Shown: positions 36,810-45,888 of the stretch, in pieces
Layout: every line of letters starts with the position of its first letter
Numbering within the stretch: the stretch's first letter is position 1
Assembly: GCF_017599345.1 (NCBI RefSeq)
Contig: NZ_JAGFVL010000020.1
Coordinates: 124,001-188,000 of the forward strand
Reading direction: 5' to 3'
Source: Gracilibacillus suaedae
GTDB lineage: Bacteria; Bacillota; Bacilli; Bacillales; Amphibacillaceae
DNA length: 64,000 bases
Made by a program: the position numbers and the translations under genes
Notes under the pieces: generated by a model
What the model saw: only the letters and a program-made list of their open reading frames with translations
The model's database searches: none
Told to the model about the DNA's origin: nothing

Positions 36810-39254
36810 TCAATGTGTAATATGGTAAACACTTCTTATGCTGAGTGTTCTTTCTAATGCAGCCTTTGTAACTGACTTTGGAAGCCTGTTTTTAGCTATT
36901 GTCACGTTTTTCGGCTCATCTGGTGATAAATCAAAGAAATTATCTGATAATACTACGTCCTGTTCTAATTGTATTTCTACGTATTTCGTGTACGCTTTTG
37001 CACTTACTTGAATAGTAAATTGCTGATTCCCTTCCTCCACTTGGAAGTTCAATTGTGGATTTAAGAAGTCAAAATGCTTTGGCTTAGTAAAAATAACAGA
37101 CGTATTACTATAACGATTTCCATCTATATATAGGGTTGCTTCTAAGTAAGTTCGATATTTTGTTTTTTCACTAATCTCATCCGAAAAATCTAAGTATTGA
37201 CAAGCTTTCGCCGATAAACCATCGACCTTCACTTCTTTCCAACCTTCCCGAATAACTTGTGATTGATTATCACGTAGTTTCCATTCAATACGGCCAACAA
37301 TTGCTTCTAAATGATCATTAGTAACATAGATGGAAGCATCTTTTTCCCCTTCTTCTATCGATAGAAGGATAGGATCATAGAATTTTTTAGCGTAATAATG
37401 TAATGCTTTCCAACGACCGTAATAATCAACACTGGACCATGAAGCTACCGGCCAACAATCATTTAATTGCCAATATAGTGATCCCATACATCTACCTAAA
37501 TGTCGTCTCCAATGCTCGACACCGTATTTAATTGCTTCCGCTTGTAACAGTTGGGAAGTGTAAAGCAGTGCATCAAAGTTTTTCGGATAAAGGAAGTTTT
37601 CAGATAAATAATAAAGAATCATACCATTTGCAGCATCATTTTTCTGATGTTGTTCCATTACTCTTGAGAAAATATTGCGATCTTCCGGTTTGGTGAAACT
37701 TTCTATCGTTTTCACCGATGGGAATGACTGAAAACCAAATTCAGAACAAAAACGGAAATAATAGTTTCGATAGTCTGTAAATGGTTTCTGACCATGCCAT
37801 ACTTCCCAATAGTGAACATCTCCAATGTTCGGATCACGCGGTTTATCAAAACCTCCACCTGATGATGGTGACGAGGACCAATAAAAGGTTTGTGGATCAT
37901 TTTCCGCAACAATATCAGGTAAAATGATTTCGAATAATTTGATATAATCACGGCGCCAGTCCGCTTTCTTCGGCCAACCCCAATGCTCCATGGCTTCCTC
38001 GACTTCATTATTTCCGCACCATATTCCTAGACAAGCATGATGACGAATCCGCTTGATTTGATCGATTGCTTCTTGGCGCACACTTTGCTCAAACTGTTCT
38101 GTTAAACGATAAACACTACAAGCAAACATAAAATCCTGCCAAACAATAATGCCGTACCTGTCACATAAATCATAGAAATAATCTTCCGGATAATGTCCCC
38201 CACCCCAGACACGAATCATGTTAAAGTTGGCATCCACTGAATCTTGAATCAAACGTTCTGTTCGCTCTTTCGATGTTCGTGGCAATAAATTATCCTCTGG
38301 AATATAGTTAGCACCTTTCATAAAAATCGGATAACCATTTATGATAAACGCAAATGACTTTCCCCACTCATCTGGTTCATGCTTTACTTCAATCGTTCTT
38401 AGTCCGATACTTTTTGTCAGACTATCAATTTGCTCGCCATCCTTGTTAAGTGAAACCTCCAGCGTATATAATGATTGTTCACCATAACCAACAGGCCACC
38501 ATAGTTGTGGGTCATCCATTTCAAATAGAAAGGAATCTTTTCCAACATCCTTACTTACCACTTGACCAGCAGGATCTTTTAACATAACTGTTGTTTCACA
38601 GCTGTCCATTTGATTTTCTACTGTTACATCCACCCTCACTTGTACTTGATTACTCTTGTGAATTTGATGAATATGAATATCCTCTAATCGGTTGTCGTTC
38701 CATGCTTTTAGTTCGACATCTCGCCACAAACCTAAATCGGGTATTTTCGGCCCCCAGTCCCAGCCATACATACTGTGTGCTTTACGTAAATGCTGATACC
38801 CATCTACGGCATGATCAACGCCAGCTAAACGATCTTTTGCTTGCTTTTCCTCAATATATTTTAACGGGGAGAATAGCGTGACGTAGATCTCATTTTCCCC
38901 CTCAACTAACAGTTCTTTCACATTCCATTCATAAATACGGTGCATATTTTCTGTAGTTGCTAATTTTTGTCCATTTATTGTAATTTCTGCAATGGTATCG
39001 ATGCCATGAAAAGTAATCGTAACCTTCTCATGTGCAAGTAATGTCTGATCTACTTCAAATCTTTTATAAAATAGATAATCCTTATTCGCCACTTCTAATG
39101 CCTGCTCTTCATTATCACGGTAAAAAGGGTCCGCTATTTCATGCGCGTCTAATAAAGTATTCATTACAGAAGCAGGCAATCTGACATGATATTCTTTCTC
39201 TGTTTGTAAATCCTTCAGTGTCCAATTGTCGTTAAAATTAACCTTTAGCATCAT
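36810..39254 (-). CDS. GH2 beta-mannosidase
   Basis: An 814-residue cytoplasmic enzyme of typical GH2 mannosidase length. An N-terminal sugar-binding domain (1-160), an Ig-like domain and a TIM barrel carry the motifs: acid/base Glu in IWCGNNEVEEAMEHWGWP and nucleophile Glu in FRFCSEFGFQSFPS. MKGANYIPEDNLLPR and HYYAKKFYDPILLSIEEGEKDASIYVTNDH-like sequences are characteristic of beta-mannosidases. It removes single mannose units from non-reducing ends. Two adjacent ATGs follow GGGTGGTGTA; either may be used. It sits between two GH113 genes in the main mannan operon. Confidence 0.93.
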   Translation of the reverse strand: MMLKVNFNDNWTLKDLQTEKEYHVRLPASVMNTLLDAHEIADPFYRDNEEQALEVANKDYLFYKRFEVDQTLLAHEKVTITFHGIDTIAEITINGQKLATTENMHRIYEWNVKELLVEGENEIYVTLFSPLKYIEEKQAKDRLAGVDHAVDGYQHLRKAHSMYGWDWGPKIPDLGLWRDVELKAWNDNRLEDIHIHQIHKSNQVQVRVDVTVENQMDSCETTVMLKDPAGQVVSKDVGKDSFLFEMDDPQLWWPVGYGEQSLYTLEVSLNKDGEQIDSLTKSIGLRTIEVKHEPDEWGKSFAFIINGYPIFMKGANYIPEDNLLPRTSKERTERLIQDSVDANFNMIRVWGGGHYPEDYFYDLCDRYGIIVWQDFMFACSVYRLTEQFEQSVRQEAIDQIKRIRHHACLGIWCGNNEVEEAMEHWGWPKKADWRRDYIKLFEIILPDIVAENDPQTFYWSSSPSSGGGFDKPRDPNIGDVHYWEVWHGQKPFTDYRNYYFRFCSEFGFQSFPSVKTIESFTKPEDRNIFSRVMEQHQKNDAANGMILYYLSENFLYPKNFDALLYTSQLLQAEAIKYGVEHWRRHLGRCMGSLYWQLNDCWPVASWSSVDYYGRWKALHYYAKKFYDPILLSIEEGEKDASIYVTNDHLEAIVGRIEWKLRDNQSQVIREGWKEVKVDGLSAKACQYLDFSDEISEKTKYRTYLEATLYIDGNRYSNTSVIFTKPKHFDFLNPQLNFQVEEGNQQFTIQVSAKAYTKYVEIQLEQDVVLSDNFFDLSPDEPKNVTIAKNRLPKSVTKAALERTLSIRSVYHITH

Positions 39255-39274
39255 TACACCACCCTATTTATAGA

Positions 39275-39305
39275 AGAAGCCGTACTATCTGATAGCACGA
39301 CTTCT
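39275..39305 (-). other. Intercistronic hairpin between GH113 copy 2 and GH2
   Basis: AGAAGCCGTACTATC / GATAGCACGACTTCT, 15 bp with two wobble-type mismatches and a one-base centre, lies in the 57-bp gap. It may stabilise the upstream RNA or reduce read-through. Confidence 0.55.
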
Positions 39306-39311
39306 GTTGTT

Positions 39312-40241
39312 TTACATCGATTGATAGAAGTTTTTTATCACCTTTTCTGCCGCTTTTCCATAAACGGCATAATCATCGTCCTGGTTCGCTTGAGATTCAG
39401 GATAAAGAATTGCTTTCCAGTCCCAAAGACCGAAACCTTTCACCCAATCACGTTTTGCTGTTTTTTCAAACATATCTTGATAAAAGGTTTTTTGCTCCTC
39501 TTGGTTAATCGCACCTGCTAGTCCCCAATCATTAGGAATATGGGCTGATCCCGTTCTACTCGGGCAACCTGCCTCCGCAAAGAAAAACGGTTTATTGAAA
39601 GGTTTGATAATCTGCTCTATTCGATCTAACTGATTATCCCAGTCCCCTAACGGATAATAGCCACTGGAAGAAATAACATCTACTTCATCCCACCATGCTA
39701 CATTCGCTTCCTGGTATTTATCTGTGTTATAGGTAATCAAACCGGAATATACTTCACGTACATCTCTAACTAAGCTGCGCCATTCTTTTCCACGACGCTC
39801 TGTCTGCACCATCTCACAGCCAACAATAAACATTTCAGCTTCTTTTTCTTCTGCTATTTTGGCATAATGTAGCTGATAGTCTGTATAACTTTTAAACCAA
39901 TCACTCCATTTCGGTTCACAAGGTACATCAATGTCAAAGAAATTAATATGGGCCCGCCAAATCCCATCAGCAGGATTGACGGTAGGTTTAATCATAACTT
40001 TTAAGCCTATGCTTCGTGCATAATCAATCATATCTTTTAATTCTTCATCTGTTACGATATGTTCACCTTGGTAGATCACATCGGTAGAAAAAGCAGTTTC
40101 TTGTGTGGCAGCTAAAGCAAAAATAACATAATTACTCGCTGTTCTTTCTTTCATTAATTGTAAAGATTGTTTTGCTTCTAGTTTGGTAAAATCTCCACGT
40201 TTCGCTCCCCAGCCAAACGTGAATCCTTTAATATACTCCAT
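39312..40241 (-). CDS. GH113 beta-mannanase-type enzyme, copy 2
   Basis: A 309-residue paralog of the GH113 enzyme at 35815, aligning over the whole length (IKGFTFGWGAKRGDF, GLKVMIKPTVNPADGIWRAH, IVGCEMVQTERRGKEWR with the likely acid/base Glu, FFAEAGCPSRTGS with the likely nucleophile Glu). No signal peptide. The start follows GGAGGTATTT. It directly follows the two permease genes. Divergence between the copies suggests different chain-length or substitution preferences rather than a recent duplication. Confidence 0.9.
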   Translation of the reverse strand: MEYIKGFTFGWGAKRGDFTKLEAKQSLQLMKERTASNYVIFALAATQETAFSTDVIYQGEHIVTDEELKDMIDYARSIGLKVMIKPTVNPADGIWRAHINFFDIDVPCEPKWSDWFKSYTDYQLHYAKIAEEKEAEMFIVGCEMVQTERRGKEWRSLVRDVREVYSGLITYNTDKYQEANVAWWDEVDVISSSGYYPLGDWDNQLDRIEQIIKPFNKPFFFAEAGCPSRTGSAHIPNDWGLAGAINQEEQKTFYQDMFEKTAKRDWVKGFGLWDWKAILYPESQANQDDDYAVYGKAAEKVIKNFYQSM

Positions 40242-40252
40242 AAATACCTCCG

Positions 40253-41083
40253 TTATTTTACTGATCCTGATGTTAAGCCATTATAGATGTGTTTTTGCAA
40301 GGAAATAAATGCAATAAATGTTGGAATAATGGCAAGCATGATCCCAGCACAGATAACTTCCCACTCTGACCCGTATGGTCCTTGGAATTTAAACAGTGCT
40401 GTTGAAATAACATGCAACTCTGTCTTCGGCATGTATAGGAATGGTGTATAAAAATCGTTATATACAAAGATACCTCTTACGATAATCACCGTAACAATTG
40501 CCGGTTTTAGTAACGGTAAAATGATTTTTGTATAAATGGTAAAATAAGATGCCCCATCCAACATCGCTGATTCGTCTAATGATACCGAGATTGAATTCAT
40601 AAATTGCAGGAAAATATAGATAGCGATAATATCCGTACCTAAGTAAAGTACAATCGCTGCCCACATCGTATTAAATAAACCTAGTGCATTTACAATTTGA
40701 AATGTTGCTACCTGTGTTGTTACTCCTGGGATCAGTGTCGCCAGTAAGAAAGCACCTAAAATTAATTTACTTCCTCTGAACTTAAAACGATTTAAAACAA
40801 AGGCAACCATTGATCCGATAAGTGTAGTACCAATAATCGAGATCACTAGTATAATGACGGTATTCTTAAAACCGTTTAACATGTTTCCTTCTACAAAGGC
40901 ACGTTTAAAGTTTTCGAAATTCGTCCAGTCACTCGGAGGAGTAAGTGGACCTGTTGTTGTATATTCTGTACCTGTTTTAAAAGAGGCAAAAAATACAACT
41001 AAAATAGGTAATATAGCAGCAATTACTCCTAAAATTAATGACCCATACTTTAAAATGCTTCCCGCCGCATATTTCGATTTCAT
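40253..41083 (-). CDS. Sugar ABC transporter permease (MalG/CUT1 type), mannan operon
   Basis: A 276-residue membrane protein with six helices and the EAA loop LDESAMLDGASYFTIYTKIILPLLKPA near residues 165-195. It forms the channel with the permease encoded one base upstream, using the lipoprotein at 42136. No ATPase gene is nearby, as is usual where a shared MsmX-like ATPase exists. The start follows GAGGATTAAG. Confidence 0.92.
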   Translation of the reverse strand: MKSKYAAGSILKYGSLILGVIAAILPILVVFFASFKTGTEYTTTGPLTPPSDWTNFENFKRAFVEGNMLNGFKNTVIILVISIIGTTLIGSMVAFVLNRFKFRGSKLILGAFLLATLIPGVTTQVATFQIVNALGLFNTMWAAIVLYLGTDIIAIYIFLQFMNSISVSLDESAMLDGASYFTIYTKIILPLLKPAIVTVIIVRGIFVYNDFYTPFLYMPKTELHVISTALFKFQGPYGSEWEVICAGIMLAIIPTFIAFISLQKHIYNGLTSGSVK

Positions 41084-41084
41084 C

Positions 41085-41957
41085 TTAATCCTCCTCCGAA
41101 AAGAATCGTTTTTGTAGGACAGTTACAATAATGACGATAAACAAGAGAATAACTGCCATCGCTGATGCTAGACCAATTTTTCCATATTTAAACGCTGTGT
41201 CTACTGTTTGAATAACAAATGTCGCACTTCCATTTGCTCCACCAGTCATGATATATGGAATTTCAAAAGCACTTAAAGCACCACTAATTGCTAATACTAG
41301 ATTTAAAGAAATAATGATGCGAATACTCGGCATAATAATGTAGCGAAATTGTTGCCAGCGATTCGCACCGTCAATTTCAGCTGCTTCATAAATTTCTCCA
41401 GATATAGATGAGATCGCACCTAAGAAAATAATGAAGTTAAAACCCATGTATCTCCAGATCGATGTACCAGCTAAAGATACATTGATAATATCCGGATTAC
41501 CTAGCCAATGCATGGCAAAATCCCCTAGTCCGATCATCTGCAAGACCGTATCCAATGCACCATCTGGTCTGAAGAAGAATAAAAACATAAACCCAATTGC
41601 TACCCCATTAAGAAGATAAGGGAAGAAAATAACCCCTTTAAAAAAGTTTTTAAATCGAACTTTAAAGCTTAATATTGTTGCAAAGTACAATGCAATTCCC
41701 ATTTGTACGAATGTTGCAAAGAAATAGTACAAACTGACACCAAATACTCGGAAATATTCTGGATCTGTAAATACCGTAATATAATTTTCCAGGCCTACAA
41801 ATTCTTTTTCACTGTAGCCATTCCAATCTGTCACACTGTACCAGAACATATTGGCAACAGGTAAAAAGGAAAAAATAGCTAGTAATGTGAGTGGTACTAT
41901 TAAAAAGGAAACAATAATAATGATTCGTTGCGTTCTATAGGATAATTTGGAAAACAT
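41085..41957 (-). CDS. Sugar ABC transporter permease (MalF/CUT1 type), mannan operon
   Basis: A 290-residue membrane protein with six helices and the EAA loop IYEAAEIDGANRWQQFRYIIMPSIRI near residues 190-216. Its stop is separated from the next start by one base. The start follows GGAGGTGCGACAATCAG. It forms a heterodimer with the MalG-type subunit for uptake of mannan-derived oligosaccharides; the substrate is inferred from the operon only. Confidence 0.92.
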   Translation of the reverse strand: MFSKLSYRTQRIIIIVSFLIVPLTLLAIFSFLPVANMFWYSVTDWNGYSEKEFVGLENYITVFTDPEYFRVFGVSLYYFFATFVQMGIALYFATILSFKVRFKNFFKGVIFFPYLLNGVAIGFMFLFFFRPDGALDTVLQMIGLGDFAMHWLGNPDIINVSLAGTSIWRYMGFNFIIFLGAISSISGEIYEAAEIDGANRWQQFRYIIMPSIRIIISLNLVLAISGALSAFEIPYIMTGGANGSATFVIQTVDTAFKYGKIGLASAMAVILLFIVIIVTVLQKRFFSEED

Positions 41958-42089
41958 CTGATTGTCGCACCTCCTGGTAAAAACTAAATGAAACTAAGAA
42001 GTAAGTAATCTACTTCCAAGATTTCATTTAATTTTCACTTTTTTCTCTATTTATCTATTATGGCAGTAGAGATAGAATGATTTGAAAAG

Positions 42090-42123
42090 GAACACTACTC
42101 ACCACTATTGGTGAATAGTGTTC
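42090..42123 (-). other. Stable intercistronic hairpin after the binding-protein gene
   Basis: GAACACTACTCACCA / TGGTGAATAGTGTTC, 15 bp with one mismatch and a 4-nt loop, followed on the minus strand by CCTTTTC. Such hairpins often protect the abundant binding-protein mRNA and partly terminate before the permease genes. Confidence 0.65.
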
Positions 42124-42135
42124 AACTTTCATATT

Positions 42136-43494
42136 TTATTCGTTAACAATTTTTTCATAAGCAGCAGACCAATCTTCATTCCACTTGTTCATTAAATCAT
42201 CAAATGAGTCGTCACGGTTACCAATTGCTGCTTCGATTAAAATTTGTTTTCGAGGCTCTAACCAAAGACCAACTTCTGATTCTTTGTCAATCTCATCTAA
42301 TAAACCTTTCTTGTCGTCTGGAGAAGGTGTTAACATAGAGAATTGCCAGCCTTCTTCTTCACCTGCCGCTAAAGCTTCTGGTAATGGTACATCTTTAGCT
42401 GCACTAATACCGCCTGCCTGTTCTACTGAGTATCCTGATTCATGAATAAACCAATCAACCCAAGCAAAAGCTGCTTCTTTATTTTCACTATGTTTGTTAA
42501 TAGAAATATTTAAATCAGCACCTAAAGAGAAAATGGTTTCTTCTGCATCGGATGGAAACGGCATAATCGCAATGTCATCGGCATTTTCTCCAGCACCTTG
42601 GACTTGCTCAAGCGCCCACGAACCTAATACCATCGTTGCAATTTCACCATTATTCATTCTAACTTTAGAAGATTCCCAATCTGTTGTTAATGGATCTTCT
42701 TCAATTAATCCTTGTTCAGCAAGATCATACATTAATTTATAGTGTTCATAGTGTGGATCCCCTTCATCAAATGGAGTCGGATCATCAAGCATGTCCACAT
42801 TGTAATAATCAACATCTCCAGCAGTTGTCGTTACCGCACCTTCCCATTGTGTTAACGGCCAACCATCTGCATAGTTTGTATAAAGCGGAATTGCATCTGT
42901 GTTATCTTTAATTTGTTGCATAGCATCGATAAACTCTTCTTGAGTAGCTGGAATTCCTTCTACACCAGCTTCTTCAAATACTGCTTTATTATAAATAACA
43001 CCTGTGTAGGTTACGGCAATCGGAATACCATAAACTGTGTTGTCAACTGCACGTTCTTCTACACCTAAGTAATTCTCTTCCATTTCATCTAATTTACCAA
43101 TTGGTTCAAAGAAGTTTGGAATATCTGCAATTGGAACCTCAACTGGTAGGTATTGTACATCCCCATAATCTTGTGTGTTCATACGTGGCATAATTTCTCC
43201 ACCGTAATCAGTTAGTGCTTCAAACTCTACATTTACATTCGGATATTTTTCATTGAATTGATCTTTATAGTCTTGGTAGACAGAATCTACAATATCCGTT
43301 CTGTGTGTGATGACAGTAAGGTCTCCTTCAATTTCTTCTGGATCTTTGTCTTTCCAGGTTTCATAAAGTGGTGCGTCAGAGCCTGTGTCTTCACCATTGT
43401 CATTGCTAGTATCTTCACTATCTGATGAGCATCCTGCAATGATACCTAAAACGATTAACATACTTGCAAAAAACACTAATAACTTTTTACTCAT
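42136..43494 (-). CDS. Sugar-binding lipoprotein of the mannan ABC importer
   Basis: A 452-residue lipoprotein. ATG 43494 is used because AAAGGGGTC precedes it and the protein then begins with MSKKLLVFFASMLIVLGIIAGC, a signal peptide with lipobox IAGC. The mature part is a family 1 solute-binding protein (ITHRTDIVDSVYQDYKDQFNEKYPNVNVEFE, GIPIAVTYTGVIYNKAVFEEAGV, GSWALEQVQGAGE). First gene of the operon importer-GH113-GH2-GH113-SGNH, with promoter, cre-like site and LacI operator directly upstream. Confidence 0.92.
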   Translation of the reverse strand: MSKKLLVFFASMLIVLGIIAGCSSDSEDTSNDNGEDTGSDAPLYETWKDKDPEEIEGDLTVITHRTDIVDSVYQDYKDQFNEKYPNVNVEFEALTDYGGEIMPRMNTQDYGDVQYLPVEVPIADIPNFFEPIGKLDEMEENYLGVEERAVDNTVYGIPIAVTYTGVIYNKAVFEEAGVEGIPATQEEFIDAMQQIKDNTDAIPLYTNYADGWPLTQWEGAVTTTAGDVDYYNVDMLDDPTPFDEGDPHYEHYKLMYDLAEQGLIEEDPLTTDWESSKVRMNNGEIATMVLGSWALEQVQGAGENADDIAIMPFPSDAEETIFSLGADLNISINKHSENKEAAFAWVDWFIHESGYSVEQAGGISAAKDVPLPEALAAGEEEGWQFSMLTPSPDDKKGLLDEIDKESEVGLWLEPRKQILIEAAIGNRDDSFDDLMNKWNEDWSAAYEKIVNE

Positions 43495-43520
43495 GTTTTT
43501 TGACCCCTTTCTCAAATTCG

Positions 43521-43540
43521 TTAAGTTAACGTTAAGTTAA
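43521..43540. promoter_or_regulatory. LacI-type operator of the main mannan operon
   Basis: TTAAGTTAACGTTAAGTTAA, a 20-bp palindrome with one mismatched pair, lies 26 bp before the start codon and just downstream of the -10 box, a classic repressor position. Confidence 0.72.
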
Positions 43541-43550
43541 TAACAACTTA

Positions 43551-43579
43551 ATAATAACCTGAAAACGCTTGCTAGTCAA
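43551..43579 (-). promoter_or_regulatory. Promoter of the main mannan operon with embedded cre-like site
   Basis: Minus-strand -35 TTGACT (43574-43579), 17-bp spacer, -10 TATTAT (43551-43556). The spacer holds a cre-like sequence (43560-43573, reverse of AGCAAGCGTTTTCA, two mismatches), so CcpA could block the same promoter. Confidence 0.65.
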
Positions 43580-43757
43580 TACGTTTTTTGTTTTTTTATA
43601 AGTGGTTTTTATCATGTTTTATTACTCTATTTAACCTATAGTAGGTTACTATTGTTCTGTAAATTCAGACAGACATGATTAATTTAGCGTTAAAGTTATA
43701 TTGATTTGTTAACGTTTTATCTAGTTTCAATCGAAATATTACGCTTTCCAAATGCGC

Positions 43758-43788
43758 AAAAAAATCCCTTGAGAAAAAACTCAAGGGT
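43758..43788 (-). terminator. Terminator after the second YesL-like gene
   Basis: Perfect 8-bp stem CCCTTGAG / CTCAAGGG with a 6-nt loop, followed by seven T residues on the minus strand, 19 nt after the stop codon. Confidence 0.88.
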
Positions 43789-43805
43789 ATAACCTTTTTC
43801 TAATC

Positions 43806-44402
43806 CTATTTTTCTAAAAACGGAGGCGAAAATTTGATAAAGCTCGTTGTGATACCACAGCCATATATACAAGGAGCGAGTGCGATAAATGCAACAAGGT
43901 TCCAAGTAAACAAAAAGGATAAGATCGCTACGATAAACAATATATATATGGACCTTAACGGGTATTTAATGGAAGAAACAAAAGCTAACGCCAACAACTT
44001 TTTCCACGCTTTGATACCCTTAGTCAGATAATACAATATAAAAGTATAGTTAATCACAAATAGAATCATAAAGTAGACACTAACTATCACCAATGCAAGA
44101 CTAAACGAATGGTCAGATCTGTTCGCAAAAAATAAGGCAGTATAACTTAAAATCACAAACATCACACTTAAGAAAGATGCAAAATAATACGATTGATAAC
44201 TTTGATAATTTTCTTTGAACAATAATCCGATATCTTCTGGATTTTCATTGATTAGAAATTGCTCACTCGTCTTCAACAATGATGCAGTTGCCGGTATAAA
44301 ACTGTAAATAACGACTCCTTTTAGCAGGTAGAGCCAATAATAAAAACTAATTAAAAAAAGTTTATAACAAAACTGAAATACTTTTTGAATGGAACCACTC
44401 AT
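43806..44402 (-). CDS. YesL-like DUF624 membrane protein, second copy
   Basis: A 198-residue membrane protein with about five helices (residues about 12-35, 70-92, 105-130, 150-175). IQKVFQFCYKLFLISFYYWLYLLKGVVIYSFIPATASL matches the opening of the DUF624/YesL family. It has its own terminator and lies between the LacI gene and the mannan operon. A YesL-like gene also heads the uronate-type operon, so each CUT1 importer in the window has one. The biochemical role is unknown. Confidence 0.8.
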   Translation of the reverse strand: MSGSIQKVFQFCYKLFLISFYYWLYLLKGVVIYSFIPATASLLKTSEQFLINENPEDIGLLFKENYQSYQSYYFASFLSVMFVILSYTALFFANRSDHSFSLALVIVSVYFMILFVINYTFILYYLTKGIKAWKKLLALAFVSSIKYPLRSIYILFIVAILSFLFTWNLVAFIALAPCIYGCGITTSFIKFSPPFLEK

Positions 44403-44467
44403 CCCTCATCATCCTTTGTCTACATTTCAACAGAAAAACCAATCAGTAACGCGAGCATTTTATGGAA

Positions 44468-44647
44468 CGGACATTTAGTACCTTATTTGAATGAAAATCA
44501 CCTGTTTTTCCATGTTGGCGGACATTGAATCCCTTATTTGGTTCATTTCAGACTCCATTAGAACTATTTTCGGTGAATAGCGGAATAGATGTCCGCTGAC
44601 AGCCTAAAAAGGCCACTTTTGTCACAAATAACGGAACAAATGTCCGT
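44468..44647. repeat. Four copies of a 21-23 bp motif, two direct and two inverted
   Basis: Motif GCGGACATYTATTCCGYTATT: forward variants at 44468-44489 and 44518-44541, reverse-complement variants at 44576-44596 and 44627-44647. The set forms a large dyad in the 345-bp gap between the YesL-like and LacI genes. No coding potential. Confidence 0.75.
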
Positions 44648-44715
44648 ACTCAATCCCCCAAAGTTTACCAGAGGGTAATCTCTTTCCACTATCCAAACTT
44701 TCTGTCTTTGCAAAC

Positions 44716-44741
44716 AAAACCAAGGCTATCACCTTGGTTTT
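44716..44741 (-). terminator. Terminator after the LacI-family gene
   Basis: Perfect 10-bp stem AAAACCAAGG / CCTTGGTTTT with a 6-nt loop, 6 nt past the stop codon; T-rich tail (TTTTGTTTG) on the minus strand. Confidence 0.88.
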
Positions 44742-44747
44742 GTTCGT

Positions 44748-45755
44748 TTATTTGATCGCTTTTACTGAATCGCGGTAGATAATTTTACCTTTTACTGCGA
44801 CTCTTCCGAATTTCACTTCTGGATTATCCATTTTATCGCAAATAAATTTAACCGTGTTTTTGGCCATTTCTTCGATATCCACTTCTACTGTTGTTAGGTG
44901 AGGCGTGGTCAGCGTGGCATAGATATCATTATCGAATCCGACTACTGAGCAATCTTCTGGTACCCGATACCCTTCTTTATTTAGTCTTTCGATAAGTAAA
45001 TGTGCTACTTGGTCACAGTTACAAACGAAAGCGGTTGGCATTTGTTCGGGTAAATCCATTTCGATAAAAGCTCCCCGCTCATCCCGATCACTAATGACAT
45101 ATTCCTGTTTCAAATGAATTTTATGCTCTAACAATGACTTATAATATCCTAGAAAACGGTCCTGAATACTACTTGTAGAAAATAGATTGCCGACATAGGC
45201 AACTTCCTTGTGCCCCTGTTGAATTAATGAATTCGTAATTTCATAAGCTCCATAAAAGTTATCGGTAATGACTGCATCTACATTATCATTCTCGTCATAG
45301 AAATCAAGGAAAACTAAAGGCATTTCAACACTTTGCATTAATTCTATATATGCTTTGCTAGGTTGTCCAAGCATTATGAAGCCATCTACTCTGCGCTCGT
45401 GATAAATGCGTGGCAACTTTAACTGATCTTCGTCTTCATTAGGTAAAATATGAATAATTCCATAATAACCACGGTCTTCTAAAATCTGTGCAATTGCTTG
45501 ATACACTTTTAAATAAAAAGATTGCGTCATTCCGGTATAACGTTCAGGGATAATAACACACACGTTATATGACTTACCGTCTTTCATCGATTTCGCCATC
45601 GTATTGTAGCGATACCCCATTTTATCCGCTAACGTTTTAATTTTTTCCTTTAATTCTTCACTGACGCCTTCTTTATCGTTCAGTGCTTTAGAAACCGTGA
45701 CACTACTAACATTTAATTTTTCGGCAATATCTTTCATCGTGACATTGGACTTCAT
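44748..45755 (-). CDS. LacI-family repressor, probable regulator of the mannan genes
   Basis: A 335-residue regulator. Helix-turn-helix and hinge helix are at the N-terminus (VTMKDIAEKLNVSSVTVSKALNDKEGVSEELKEKI), followed by a periplasmic-binding-like effector domain (VDGFIMLGQPSKAYIELMQ, AFVCNCDQVAHLLIERLN, SVVGFDNDIYATLTTPHLTTVEVD). ATG 45755 has GGGGTG 6 nt upstream; GTG 45764 is an alternative. It lies 133 bp after the GH130 gene and may be read from the same promoter. The repeated 20-bp palindromes in front of five units nearby are its likely operators. The inducer is probably a manno-oligosaccharide or mannosylglucose. Confidence 0.9.
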   Translation of the reverse strand: MKSNVTMKDIAEKLNVSSVTVSKALNDKEGVSEELKEKIKTLADKMGYRYNTMAKSMKDGKSYNVCVIIPERYTGMTQSFYLKVYQAIAQILEDRGYYGIIHILPNEDEDQLKLPRIYHERRVDGFIMLGQPSKAYIELMQSVEMPLVFLDFYDENDNVDAVITDNFYGAYEITNSLIQQGHKEVAYVGNLFSTSSIQDRFLGYYKSLLEHKIHLKQEYVISDRDERGAFIEMDLPEQMPTAFVCNCDQVAHLLIERLNKEGYRVPEDCSVVGFDNDIYATLTTPHLTTVEVDIEEMAKNTVKFICDKMDNPEVKFGRVAVKGKIIYRDSVKAIK

Positions 45756-45888
45756 TTTGTTCACCCCATACTCTAACTTCCCATTTCTAATATCATAACA
45801 TTTTTAAAGAAAAATTACTTAATAATTTAACTTAATTCGTGTTTATTTTACCCTAATCGATATGAAGAGAAAAGAGTGAACTATGATG

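Noticed and set aside
45810-45840. An autoregulatory operator upstream of the LacI gene
   Set aside because: Only loose half-site similarity (ACTTAATAATTTAACTTAA) without the AACGTTAAC core, so it is not listed as an operator.
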